Origin: Butyrivibrio sp.
GTDB lineage: Bacteria; Bacillota; Clostridia; Lachnospirales; Lachnospiraceae
NCBI GenBank assembly: GCA_022486625.1
Contig: JAKVKH010000033.1
Location: 1-42,108 of the forward strand
Length of the DNA: 42,108 nucleotides
Direction of reading: 5' to 3'
The number at the start of each line of letters is the position of its first letter. Within the stretch, counting starts at the first letter, position 1. The notes below the pieces were generated by a model. It did no database searches and was not told the origin of the DNA. It saw only the letters and a list, made by a program, of their open reading frames with translations. The translations under genes were made by a program, and so were the position numbers. Below, one piece after another: positions 24,458 through 32,483 of the stretch.

Positions 24458-25588
24458 TTACTTTTTCATGCTGCGCTGGCGAACAATTTCATATGCCAGA
24501 ACACCCGCCGCAACCGATGCATTCAGGGACTCAATCTCTCCCTTCATCGGAATGGAAGCCACCATATCGCACTTTTCGCGGACAAGCTTACCGACACCTG
24601 CGCCTTCATTTCCGATCACGAGGCCGATGGCACCTGTCAGATTCAGATCGTACATCAGTGTGCCTTCCATATCTGCACAGGCAAACCAGACACCGCGCTT
24701 CTTCAATTCTTCAATTGTCTGGGCAATATTGGTCACCTTCACTACCGGCGTATAATTCAGCGCACCGGCAGATGTCTTTGCAACCGTTGCTGTCAATCCT
24801 ACTGCTCTGTTTCTCGGAATGATAACGCCGTGCGCACCGGCTACATTTGCCGTACGTATCATGGCGCCGAGGTTGTGCGGATCTTCAATGTTATCCAGAA
24901 TGAAAATAAACGGAGCCTCACCCTTCTTTTCAGCCAGTGCGAAAATATCATCAATTTCAGAATAATCATAGGCTGCAGCACAGGCAATCACGCCCTGATG
25001 CTTACCTGTTGCGGAAATCTGATCCAGACGTTCTCTGGATACAAACTTCATGATGGTTCCCTGCTTTTTGGCTTCTCTGCGGATCGTTGCTACCGGTCCG
25101 TCCGTGCAACCGTCCAGAACATACAGCTTGTCAATGGTCTTTCCGGAACGGAATGCTTCCAGAACCGCATTACGACCTTCAATTGTCAGGCTGTTCTCCG
25201 GAATTCCTCCATCCTCAACGGTTTCCGCCGTCTGCTGCTCCTGAAGTTCATATGCTGCTTCAGCTGTTTCTGCAGGTTCGGTTTCTGTGCTGTAATCATA
25301 TTCCCTGTGCCCGTATGACCTCTGCGCACGGCTGTAACTCTTACGTTCTCCGTCTGCACGGCCGTAGCTCTTACGCTCGCCGTCTGCACGGCCGTAGCTC
25401 TTACGCTCGCCGTCTGCACGGCCGTAACTCTTACGCTCGCCGTCTGCACGGCCGTAGCTCTTACGCTCGCCGTCTGCTGCGTGGCCGTAGCTCCTGCCCT
25501 TACTGTTTCTTCTGTCGCTGCTGCCCTGGCCATAGCCTGACTGCCTGCTTCCGGATGTTTCTCTGTTCCCGTTTCCTCTGTTATTCAT
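24458..25588 (-). CDS. rlmB: 23S rRNA 2'-O-ribose methyltransferase RlmB-like (SpoU/TrmH) with repeat extension
   Basis: A SPOUT-class methyltransferase predicted to methylate 23S rRNA (G2251 in E. coli). It has an N-terminal substrate-binding domain with LTIEGRNAVLEAFRSGKTIDKLYV and a C-terminal SPOUT domain with LDNIEDPHNLGAMIRTANVAGAHGV, VIGNEGAGVG and IPMKGEIESLNASVAAGVLAYE. The first about 120 residues are unusual: Arg/Gly/Ser/Tyr-rich, with five tandem copies of DGERKSYGRA (see 25325-25474), then an acidic linker. The start at 25588 avoids overlap with mrnC; its ribosome-binding site is weak, and the ATG at 25606 is an alternative. Confidence 0.92.
   Translation of the reverse strand: MNNRGNGNRETSGSRQSGYGQGSSDRRNSKGRSYGHAADGERKSYGRADGERKSYGRADGERKSYGRADGERKSYGRADGERKSYSRAQRSYGHREYDYSTETEPAETAEAAYELQEQQTAETVEDGGIPENSLTIEGRNAVLEAFRSGKTIDKLYVLDGCTDGPVATIRREAKKQGTIMKFVSRERLDQISATGKHQGVIACAAAYDYSEIDDIFALAEKKGEAPFIFILDNIEDPHNLGAMIRTANVAGAHGVIIPRNRAVGLTATVAKTSAGALNYTPVVKVTNIAQTIEELKKRGVWFACADMEGTLMYDLNLTGAIGLVIGNEGAGVGKLVREKCDMVASIPMKGEIESLNASVAAGVLAYEIVRQRSMKK
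25325..25474 (-). repeat. 30-bp tandem repeat, five copies, inside rlmB
   Basis: Five in-frame copies encode DGERKSYGRA (the last reads DGERKSYSRA). The central copies are nearly identical at DNA level, differing by single bases such as GTAGCTC/GTAACTC, which suggests recent expansion by slippage or unequal exchange. Copy number stays a multiple of three so the frame is safe. The product would be a flexible, positively charged, Tyr-rich arm. Confidence 0.95.
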
Positions 25589-25632
25589 AATCTGCTTTCT
25601 GCACATGACGTGCGCTTCGTCTGATCTTCTGA

Positions 25633-26094
25633 TCAGGTCTTTGCTTTTTTCATTTCTGCTATTTTTCCGTGTTCGATTCCATACTGTACCAGTTCCAGAA
25701 CACGCATTGTCCTGCCTGACAGATACAGATATCCACACAGCGCTTCAAGACCGGTTGCCTTCCGGTAATCTCCGATCGACTGATTCTTGGCACTGGTATA
25801 AGACTTGGCGTTGCGCCCTCTGTGATAAACCGTCATTTCTTCTTCTGTCAGAAGTCCCTCTATGGCATCCACAATCGCAGACTGCGCTGCGGCATTGACA
25901 TAGCGGACTTTCCGCCTGTTCAGTTCATTTGCAGGACGGTTGCCTTCTTCCATGACAAGTGTCCGGATCATCAGGTCATAAATTCCGTCTCCGATAAAAG
26001 CCAGTCCGAGCGGTGAATAGGTTCTGAGGTCAACCGGCTGCATATGAAAGCTGCTGCGGATTTCTTCCGGCAGATCCTTCATGCCTTCTTCCAT
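25633..26094 (-). CDS. mrnC: Mini-ribonuclease III
   Basis: A 153-residue RNase III-like enzyme with only the catalytic domain and no double-stranded-RNA-binding domain; it matures 23S rRNA in Bacillus. Motifs: YSPLGLAFIGDGIYDLMIRTLV with the acidic metal ligand, KVRYVNAAAQSAIVDAI, and RGRNAKSYTSAKNQSIGDYRKATGLEALCGYLYLSG with the second acidic set. Start overlaps the end of cysS by 16 bases, with AAGGTG upstream, implying translational coupling. cysS-mrnC-rlmB is the Bacillus order. Confidence 0.95.
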   Translation of the reverse strand: MEEGMKDLPEEIRSSFHMQPVDLRTYSPLGLAFIGDGIYDLMIRTLVMEEGNRPANELNRRKVRYVNAAAQSAIVDAIEGLLTEEEMTVYHRGRNAKSYTSAKNQSIGDYRKATGLEALCGYLYLSGRTMRVLELVQYGIEHGKIAEMKKAKT

Positions 26095-27488
26095 TTCACA
26101 CCTTCTCTGGTATCTTCCAGAACGATTCCCTTATCCAGCAGTTCATTACGGATTTCATCTGCTCTTGCAAAGTTCTTATCCTTACGCGCCTGCTGACGGT
26201 CTGCAATCAGCTGCTCGATTTCCGCGTCCTGCAGCTCTTGCTTTCTCTCCACAATCAGTCCGCAGACATCAGCCAGCGTTATGATTTCTTTCTTCAGTGC
26301 TTCCAGAAATGCCCTGCTTGAATGCTCCTCTGCATTGCTGTTTGAAAATCTGACCAGATCGAAGATCACGGAAATTGCATCTGCCGTGTTAAAATCATCA
26401 TCCATTACACTTTCAAACTTCCTGCGCAGTTCGCCGACCTGTGTCAGAAGCTCCTGCTCTTTCTCTGAAAGTGCCTCGGGGCGATCCTTCTCCAGCATGA
26501 AATCAAGATTGCTGACGCAGGTGACAATACGCTCATAGCCCGACTTTGCTGCTTCCATCAGTTCATCACTGAAATTAAGCGGACTTCTGTAATGCGCAGA
26601 CAGCATGAACATACGCAGTACCTGCGGGTCATATTTTGCCATAATGTCTCTTACGGTAAAAAAATTTCCGGCAGACTTGGACATCTTGTGATTATTGATG
26701 TTCAGAAATGCATTATGCATCCAGTAATTGGAAAATTCCTTACCGCTGCATGCCTCTGACTGGGCAATCTCATTTTCATGATGCGGGAAAATCAGATCTT
26801 CTCCGCCACCATGAATGTCAATCTGCTCGCCCAGATATTTTCTGCTCATGACAGAGCACTCGATATGCCAGCCGGGACGGCCCTTGCACCACGGAGACTC
26901 CCAGTAAGGCTCGCCGTCCTTCTTGGGCTTCCAGAGCACAAAATCCAACGGATCTTCCTTCTGATCCTGTCCGCTGACCTTCAGCTGACGTTCACCGCTT
27001 CGCAGATCATCCAGATTCTTATGAGACAGTTTACCGTACTGTGCAAACTTTCTGGTTCTGTAATAAACCGTTCCGTCTGCTGCAACGTATGCATATCCCT
27101 TATCAATCAGTGTCCGGATCATCTCCAGCATGCCGCCGATTTCCTGCGTTGCCAGCGGATTGGTCGTGGCCGGCAGAATATTCAGTGCCTCCATATCCTT
27201 TTTGCACTCGGCAATATAACGCTCTGAAATGACGGAGGAATCCACGCCCTCTTCAATGGCCTTTTTGATAATCTTATCGTCCACATCCGTAAAATTGGAA
27301 ACATAATTCACTTCATAGCCCTTATAAGTCAGATATCTTCTGACAGTATCGAAAAAAATCATCGGACGCGCATTTCCGATATGAATAAAATTATATACGG
27401 TCGGTCCGCAGACATACATTCTCACCTTTCCGGGTTCCAATGTATGAAATTCTTCCGTTTTTCTGCTTTTTGTATTATAAATCTGCAT
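26079..27488 (-). CDS. cysS: Cysteinyl-tRNA synthetase
   Basis: A class-I aminoacyl-tRNA synthetase of 469 residues that charges tRNA-Cys. The HIGH-type motif is HIGNAR (about 36-41), the KMSKS motif reads KMSKSAGN, and zinc ligands include Cys27 in YVCGPTVYN, the Cys in WHIECSVMSRKYLG, and His/Glu in HGGGEDLIFPHHENE. The start at 27488 is set by GGAGG seven bases upstream and by the family start MQIYNTKSRK; an upstream ATG at 27623 would read back into ispF. A putative promoter with a palindrome lies at 27522-27557. No T-box leader is visible. Confidence 0.97.
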   Translation of the reverse strand: MQIYNTKSRKTEEFHTLEPGKVRMYVCGPTVYNFIHIGNARPMIFFDTVRRYLTYKGYEVNYVSNFTDVDDKIIKKAIEEGVDSSVISERYIAECKKDMEALNILPATTNPLATQEIGGMLEMIRTLIDKGYAYVAADGTVYYRTRKFAQYGKLSHKNLDDLRSGERQLKVSGQDQKEDPLDFVLWKPKKDGEPYWESPWCKGRPGWHIECSVMSRKYLGEQIDIHGGGEDLIFPHHENEIAQSEACSGKEFSNYWMHNAFLNINNHKMSKSAGNFFTVRDIMAKYDPQVLRMFMLSAHYRSPLNFSDELMEAAKSGYERIVTCVSNLDFMLEKDRPEALSEKEQELLTQVGELRRKFESVMDDDFNTADAISVIFDLVRFSNSNAEEHSSRAFLEALKKEIITLADVCGLIVERKQELQDAEIEQLIADRQQARKDKNFARADEIRNELLDKGIVLEDTREGVKWKKA

Positions 27489-27521
27489 TTTTACCTCCAT
27501 GCTGCAAATCGCTGTTTTATA

Positions 27522-27557
27522 TGACGTATTTTTACCATAAAATGCGTCAAAGTGCAA
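27522..27557 (-). promoter_or_regulatory. Putative cysS promoter with a centred palindrome
   Basis: Minus strand: -35 TTGCAC (27552-27557), 17-base spacer, extended -10 TGGTAAAAA (27529-27537). The spacer and -10 lie inside an inverted repeat at 27522-27549, TGACGCATTTT and AAAATACGTCA around ATGGTA, with one mismatch. It may be an operator for an unknown repressor, or an RNA hairpin if transcription comes from ispF. Confidence 0.45.
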
Positions 27558-27564
27558 TCTCCGG

Positions 27565-28134
27565 TTATACTTCTTTGCCCGGACAACTGCTGCAGCCGCC
27601 GCAGCCTGTGCCCTGTATCTCATCAGCAGTCTGATAGGTCACATTGCGGCTGATGGCTTCTGCCGGCGTAGTCAGCAGACAGATTGCCTGCGCAGAGATT
27701 CCTTCGCCCGCTCCTGTAAATCCCAGACCTTCCTCTGTTGTTGCCTTGACGCCCACCTGTGACAGGTCAAGCCCCAGCGTATCTGCGATATTCTGACGCA
27801 TCTGATCGATATAAGGCCGCATTTTTGGCTTTTGCGCAATGATGGTCGCATCAATATTCTCGATCAGAAAGCGCTTCTCATCCAGCATTTCGCCGACTTT
27901 CGAAAGCAGCTTCACAGAATCTGCGCCGTCAAACGCCGGATCATTATCCGGAAAAAACTTCCCGATGTCCCCAAGTGCTGCCGCTCCGAGGAGCGCATCC
28001 ATAATCGCATGCAGCAGTACATCCGCATCCGAATGTCCCAGCAGACCCTTTTCATAAGGAATTTCCACACCTCCCATGATCAGCTTTCTGCCTTCCACAA
28101 GGCGGTGTACATCATAACCCATTCCGATATGCAT
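27565..28134 (-). CDS. ispF: 2-C-methyl-D-erythritol 2,4-cyclodiphosphate synthase with Cys-rich tail
   Basis: IspF of the non-mevalonate isoprenoid pathway converts CDP-methylerythritol 2-phosphate to the cyclodiphosphate and CMP. Zinc ligands Asp8, His10 and His42 are visible in GYDVHRL and [12 protein letters not shown]; other family motifs are [23 protein letters not shown] and [17 protein letters not shown]. The core ends near residue 158. This protein (189 residues) then has about 30 extra residues ending [15 protein letters not shown], with Cys178, Cys181 and Cys184 spaced C-x2-C-x2-C, suggesting a metal or Fe-S site or redox role. It lies between azlD and cysS. Confidence 0.95.
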   Translation of the reverse strand: MHIGMGYDVHRLVEGRKLIMGGVEIPYEKGLLGHSDADVLLHAIMDALLGAAALGDIGKFFPDNDPAFDGADSVKLLSKVGEMLDEKRFLIENIDATIIAQKPKMRPYIDQMRQNIADTLGLDLSQVGVKATTEEGLGFTGAGEGISAQAICLLTTPAEAISRNVTYQTADEIQGTGCGGCSSCPGKEV

Positions 28135-28170
28135 ATCTGATATTATCCTTTCCTGCAGATCAATATTTTT

Positions 28171-28473
28171 TCATAAGAAAAGTTCCACAATAAATGCTGC
28201 CGCGCAGGCACATGCTGCCACCACAAGCAGACTCTTTCTGTAAAAAGACAGGATCAGCGCCGTTATAAATCCTGCAATGGACGCCACGCGATGATCCGCC
28301 GCAGATAAAATGGCCGGAAATGTCATTGCTGCTAGTGTCGCATACGGCACATAATACAGAAATGATCTGATAAAGCGGCTCCTGATCTCTTTTCGGATCA
28401 GCGTCAGCGGTAAGGCGCGGATCAGATAGGTCACAAGTGCCATCACCAGAATATATCCGTAAACATTATGCAT
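28171..28473 (-). CDS. azlD: AzlD-family branched-chain amino acid exporter subunit
   Basis: A 100-residue membrane protein with about four hydrophobic segments and the typical N-terminal VMALVTYLIRALPLTLIRK and YYVPYATLAAMTFPAIL. AzlD works with AzlC to export branched-chain amino acids or analogues. The start at 28473 overlaps the end of azlC by eight bases and has AGGAGGTG upstream; earlier in-frame starts lie deep inside azlC. The azlC-azlD pairing is standard. Confidence 0.92.
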   Translation of the reverse strand: MHNVYGYILVMALVTYLIRALPLTLIRKEIRSRFIRSFLYYVPYATLAAMTFPAILSAADHRVASIAGFITALILSFYRKSLLVVAACACAAAFIVELFL

Positions 28474-29191
28474 CTTCCTGCACCTCCTGCCTTGTTTCTT
28501 CAACAGGTGCAAGAACAGCGGCGGCTGCCGCAACTGCCACAGTTACAATAATAATACGAAAGCCGGAAGAAATCATCTTCAAAACCGGAGCCCAGGTAAA
28601 TACTGCGCTCATCAGCATGGCCGCAAGCACGGTAAACAGCACCTGCCGCTTTGCCCTTGCTTCCGGAATGATAATCGCCAGGAACATGCCGTAGATGGCA
28701 AGCCCCAGACAGCTGATCAGACGCTGCGGCATAATCTGTCCTGCTGCCGCTCCCAGAAATGTACCCAACAGCCATCCGGATACAGAAACCACAATCAGCC
28801 CGTAGGAAAATGCCGGATGCAGCTCCCCCTTGTGCAGTACGCTTACACCAAAGATTTCATCGGTTACGCCGTAGGCGATTCCAAGCCTGTGCCCGGTAGG
28901 CACCGAAGGCCCCAGCTTCTGTGTCAGCGCACATGACATCAGAAGATACCGCATGTTTACCACAAACTGCAGAAGTGCCATTTCTGCGAAAGAAGCCTGA
29001 TGTACGATCAGGTCAAGCGAGGAAAACTGCCCCGCACTTGTCACGTTCATCAGTGACATCATGACTGCCTGAAATACCGAAAGCCCTGCCTCTGATGCCT
29101 GTATTCCGAAGGCAAAGGATACCGCAAGATACCCCAGACAGATCGGTATTCCATTCTCTGCTCCGCTTTTAAAATCCTTTATTGATCCCAT
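28466..29191 (-). CDS. azlC: AzlC-family branched-chain amino acid exporter
   Basis: A polytopic membrane protein of about 241 residues. Recognisable parts are GIPICLGYLAVSFAFGIQASEAGLS, SLMNVTSAGQFSSLDLI, VVNMRYLLMSCAL and YGVTDEIFGVSV, all typical of AzlC (LIV-E family). It pairs with AzlD, which overlaps its 3' end. GGAGTGG stands directly before the ATG at 29191; an ATG at 29209 overlaps the AlaX stop (ATGA) and could be used by translational coupling. Confidence 0.93.
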   Translation of the reverse strand: MGSIKDFKSGAENGIPICLGYLAVSFAFGIQASEAGLSVFQAVMMSLMNVTSAGQFSSLDLIVHQASFAEMALLQFVVNMRYLLMSCALTQKLGPSVPTGHRLGIAYGVTDEIFGVSVLHKGELHPAFSYGLIVVSVSGWLLGTFLGAAAGQIMPQRLISCLGLAIYGMFLAIIIPEARAKRQVLFTVLAAMLMSAVFTWAPVLKMISSGFRIIIVTVAVAAAAAVLAPVEETRQEVQEDA

Positions 29192-29205
29192 TTCCACTCC
29201 AGATT

Positions 29206-30372
29206 TCATAACTGACTTAAAACTTCCTGCAGGTCTTCCCAGGCTGCACCGTGCAGCTGTCCCTGTATCATCCGGGCAGATCCGCCACCCTTTGCACCAA
29301 AGCGCTCCTTCAGAAGTTCTCCTGCCATTCCGGCATCTGCATCTGCCGATCCGATCACATACTGATATCCGTCTGCCTCATTTCCGGAAAAGATACCGCA
29401 ATATCCCGGATGCGCAGCTGTCAGCCGGTTCACACTGTCACGGATGGTTCTGGCATCCACGCCTTCCACCTGCAGAAAAACATTTTTCTGCTGCGGCGGA
29501 ATTTCTTCCAGCTGCTGTTCCATTCGCTGCGCCTGCGCTTTCTGAAGCTTCTGTTTCAGTTTACAGATTTCATCCTGCTGCTTTTTGAAAACCGCAGGGA
29601 TCTGATCTGCAGAAGTAGACAGAGACGCTGCCAGTTCCGACACCATCGTATGCTCCTGATCATACAGCTGCATCGCCCTCAGGCCACACCAGATGCTGAC
29701 TCTGACGCCGCCCTTGTAATTCTGCCTGCTGACCACCTTGAGCAGCCCGATCTCACCGGTTTTCCTGACATGAGGTGCACAGCATGCGCAGACATCATAT
29801 CCCGGTATGGTCACGATCCGGACCTGTCCTTCAATTTCCTTTTTACTCCGATATGTAATTGCCTCCAGCTCTTCCTCTGACGGCCATGAGATCATGATGG
29901 AAATATTTTCGCAGATCGCCTGATTCGCCTGCCGCTCCACTTCCAGAAGCTGCTCAGCGCTTAAGGTTCCGTTATAATCCATCGTGACAATATCATCACT
30001 CAAATGAAATCCGACATTATCATAACCGAATTTCTGATGCACGATCCCGGAAAAAACATGTTCTCCGGAATGCTGCTGCATATTATAAAAGCGGTGCTGC
30101 CAGTCAATTCTGCCATGCACTTCACTTCCCGCTGCAAGAGGTGCCGCCATCCTGTGGATGATCACGCCATCACGGATCTGCACATCGGTTACCTGTGTTC
30201 CATCCACTGTGCCGCGGTCCGGCGTCTGTCCTCCTTCTTCAGGGAAAAAGAGTGTTCTGTCCAGTACCACATCATACTGTCTCTGCGTCCCTGAAGATAA
30301 ACTGCAGGAGATCACCTTTGCCGTAAATTCGGTCTGATATGCGTCTTTATCATATAGCTTTTCTGTCATCAT
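29206..30372 (-). CDS. Alanyl-tRNA editing protein, AlaX-L type
   Basis: A free-standing trans-editing enzyme of 388 residues that hydrolyses Ser- or Gly-mischarged tRNA-Ala. It has an N-terminal beta-barrel-like part with FFPEEGGQTPDRG, zinc motif 1 QQHSGEHVFSG, zinc motif 2 CACCAPHVRKTGEIG, a coiled-coil stretch (about 245-290, KLKQKLQKAQAQRMEQQLEE) and a C-terminal DHHA1-like domain with GAKGGGSARMIQG. It lacks the aminoacylation core of AlaRS. Its start overlaps the GH31 stop by four bases and its stop meets azlC, so it is embedded in the operon. Confidence 0.92.
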   Translation of the reverse strand: MMTEKLYDKDAYQTEFTAKVISCSLSSGTQRQYDVVLDRTLFFPEEGGQTPDRGTVDGTQVTDVQIRDGVIIHRMAAPLAAGSEVHGRIDWQHRFYNMQQHSGEHVFSGIVHQKFGYDNVGFHLSDDIVTMDYNGTLSAEQLLEVERQANQAICENISIMISWPSEEELEAITYRSKKEIEGQVRIVTIPGYDVCACCAPHVRKTGEIGLLKVVSRQNYKGGVRVSIWCGLRAMQLYDQEHTMVSELAASLSTSADQIPAVFKKQQDEICKLKQKLQKAQAQRMEQQLEEIPPQQKNVFLQVEGVDARTIRDSVNRLTAAHPGYCGIFSGNEADGYQYVIGSADADAGMAGELLKERFGAKGGGSARMIQGQLHGAAWEDLQEVLSQL

Positions 30373-32462
30373 GCCTTTGCGTTCTCTACCGTTACTGTCC
30401 CGGCTGCGTCCTCTCTGATGATTCTGATATGCTTTTGCATCTCATAATTTCTGGTATAGCCGTCATCATCATACCATCTGTATTCTGCAGTTCCTGTTTC
30501 CACAAAACTGAGCGTTAAGGGCTGCGTTGCAGATACTGCAGATATTGCAGCTACTGCAGATAAAGACACTTCATCTGTATTTTCTGCGCCAGGTGCTGCC
30601 AGCGGTACAATATGACCAGGTCTGATGAAGATCAGTACCTCATTCAGATCTGCCGGTACGAAATGATCTCCCGCCTCCAGCACTTCCGTATCAAAGTCAG
30701 CTGCGCTGCGGAAACGGTACAGCTTCATCCTCTCCGGAAGATATACATTTCTCCCGATGGCATTCTGCTCACAGACCGGAGCGATCATCATGCTCTCGCC
30801 GACGAGCAGCTGATCCTCTGTATGCCGTGCCCTATCGTCCTGCGGATAATCAAATGCCAGCGGTCTGAAATACATGTCTCCGCTTAATGCCGCTTTCATG
30901 AATTCACTGTAGATATAAGGCAGCAGCATATACCGGAGTCCGATGATATCCGCCATTTTCCTGCTGTCAAAGCGATATGCCTCCTGAGACCTTGTTCCGA
31001 GCGCCGAGTGATTTCTCATGAGCGGCGTGAAGATACCGAACTCCAGCCAGCGCATCAGAAGATCCGGTGTACAGTCACTGCCAAAGCCTCCGATATCGGA
31101 GCCACTGTACAAAAATCCGCACATATTCAGTGCCGGCATCTGCTTCATACTAAGTGCAATATGCGACCACCAGGACTGGTTGTCTCCTGTCCAGATGCCG
31201 CCGTATCTGTGCATGCCGATATAGGAGGAACGTGAGAACATCAGAATTCTCTTATCCGGCTCCAGCCGTTCAAACGCTTCGCCGGCCGCTCTGGTCATAT
31301 TATAGCCATACAGATTATGTACCTTATCATGACGGATCTTTTTTCCCTCATAATTATGGTAAAAAGAAGCATAATCCTCCGGACGGTTGTCCAGTCGACC
31401 CACCAGATCCTTCAACTCAAAAAACGACCAGATGTCCAGATTCTTATCCTTATAATCTTCCAGCTGCTCAAAAACTTCCTTCAGATGACGTTCCGAATAG
31501 AAAATCGCCGGTTCGTTCATATCATTCCAGAAACCCTCTATTCCCATATTCAGAAGGACTCTGTACCAGTTGCCGAACCACTGCCTTACCTCCGGATTCA
31601 ACACATCCGGGAAGTGCACCTTCCCCGGCCACACTGCCGCCGTAAACGGTTTGCCGTCTTCGTCTGTGCAGAAATATCCGTTTGCAATTCCTTCCTCATA
31701 CACCGGATATCCCTTTTCAATTTTGACTCCGGCATCAATGATCGGCACCAGATGAATATGCTGTGCCTTCATCTCCTTCACAAATTCAGGAAAATCCGGA
31801 AATGCCTCTTTGTCCAGCGTAAAGTCCTTAAAATGGTCCATGTAATCAATGTCCATGTAAACGCTGTCCAGCGGGATTCTGTTCTTACGATACCCGGTGA
31901 CCACCTCACGGATGTCCGCTGCCGTTTTATATCCCCATCTGCTCTGTCCAAAGCCAAATGCCCACTTCGGCGGAATATAGCTTCTTCCGATCAGATGGCG
32001 GAACTCATGTACGATTTCCGTCAGTATACGCTCTGCTGCAGTACCTTCATCCGCTTCAATGACATAACAGTCATAATCCGCATCTTCAAAGGTAATCTCC
32101 ATCCGGTCATATTCCGTATACCCGATATCAAAACACACCTTTCCGGGTGTATCCAGAAAAATACCAAATCTGTGCGCACCATCAATTAAAAGGAAATTAT
32201 GCGCACCATACAGAGAATTTTTCCCCTCTGTGTGGTTGGGATCATCCGAATTGTTGCTGACATAAACCCAGCCCCTTTTATTTATTCCGCGGACCTGTTC
32301 GCCAAGGCCATAAACAATATCCTTCTGTCCCAGCATTAAAGACAGTTTTTTCCCCTGCTGTGAGGTTTCAAAATATGGAATTTCTTCTGCCGGTCTGCAT
32401 TCCGCTTTTTCTGTAACTGCATAGGTTTCAATTGGATTTCCGATTCGTATTTTTCTGATCAT
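30369..32462 (-). CDS. Glycoside hydrolase family 31 (alpha-glucosidase-like)
   Basis: A 697-residue retaining alpha-glycosidase without signal peptide, so cytoplasmic. It has an N-terminal beta domain with YGLGEQVRGINKRG (about 51-64), then the catalytic barrel with PPKWAFGFGQSRWGY and DSVYMDIDYMD. The nucleophile is Asp314 in GFWNDMNEP, and the acid/base is Asp427 in RSSYIGMHRYGGIWTGDNQSWW. Activity is most likely on short alpha-glucosides or isomalto-oligosaccharides; alpha-xylosidase is possible. A Ser/Ala-rich C-terminal segment (about 635-660) is a little unusual. It follows the GT2 gene by 21 bases. Confidence 0.92.
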   Translation of the reverse strand: MIRKIRIGNPIETYAVTEKAECRPAEEIPYFETSQQGKKLSLMLGQKDIVYGLGEQVRGINKRGWVYVSNNSDDPNHTEGKNSLYGAHNFLLIDGAHRFGIFLDTPGKVCFDIGYTEYDRMEITFEDADYDCYVIEADEGTAAERILTEIVHEFRHLIGRSYIPPKWAFGFGQSRWGYKTAADIREVVTGYRKNRIPLDSVYMDIDYMDHFKDFTLDKEAFPDFPEFVKEMKAQHIHLVPIIDAGVKIEKGYPVYEEGIANGYFCTDEDGKPFTAAVWPGKVHFPDVLNPEVRQWFGNWYRVLLNMGIEGFWNDMNEPAIFYSERHLKEVFEQLEDYKDKNLDIWSFFELKDLVGRLDNRPEDYASFYHNYEGKKIRHDKVHNLYGYNMTRAAGEAFERLEPDKRILMFSRSSYIGMHRYGGIWTGDNQSWWSHIALSMKQMPALNMCGFLYSGSDIGGFGSDCTPDLLMRWLEFGIFTPLMRNHSALGTRSQEAYRFDSRKMADIIGLRYMLLPYIYSEFMKAALSGDMYFRPLAFDYPQDDRARHTEDQLLVGESMMIAPVCEQNAIGRNVYLPERMKLYRFRSAADFDTEVLEAGDHFVPADLNEVLIFIRPGHIVPLAAPGAENTDEVSLSAVAAISAVSATQPLTLSFVETGTAEYRWYDDDGYTRNYEMQKHIRIIREDAAGTVTVENAKA

Positions 32463-32483
32463 GATCTCATCTCCCGTTTACAT

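Noticed and set aside
24446..25318. Plus-strand ORF (290 codons) opposite rlmB
   Set aside because: The minus strand has a full SPOUT methyltransferase; the opposite frame lacks a ribosome-binding site and domain signatures.
25325..25474. Regular 30-bp repeats resembling a small CRISPR array
   Set aside because: The repeats are directly adjacent with no spacers and stay in frame within rlmB, encoding DGERKSYGRA; they are a coding tandem repeat.
27489..27564. T-box leader for cysS
   Set aside because: The spacer is only 76 bases and lacks the specifier-loop region and the conserved T-box sequence.
31317..32189. Plus-strand ORF (290 codons) opposite the GH31 gene
   Set aside because: The catalytic motifs of GH31 are in the other strand; the shadow has no family features.
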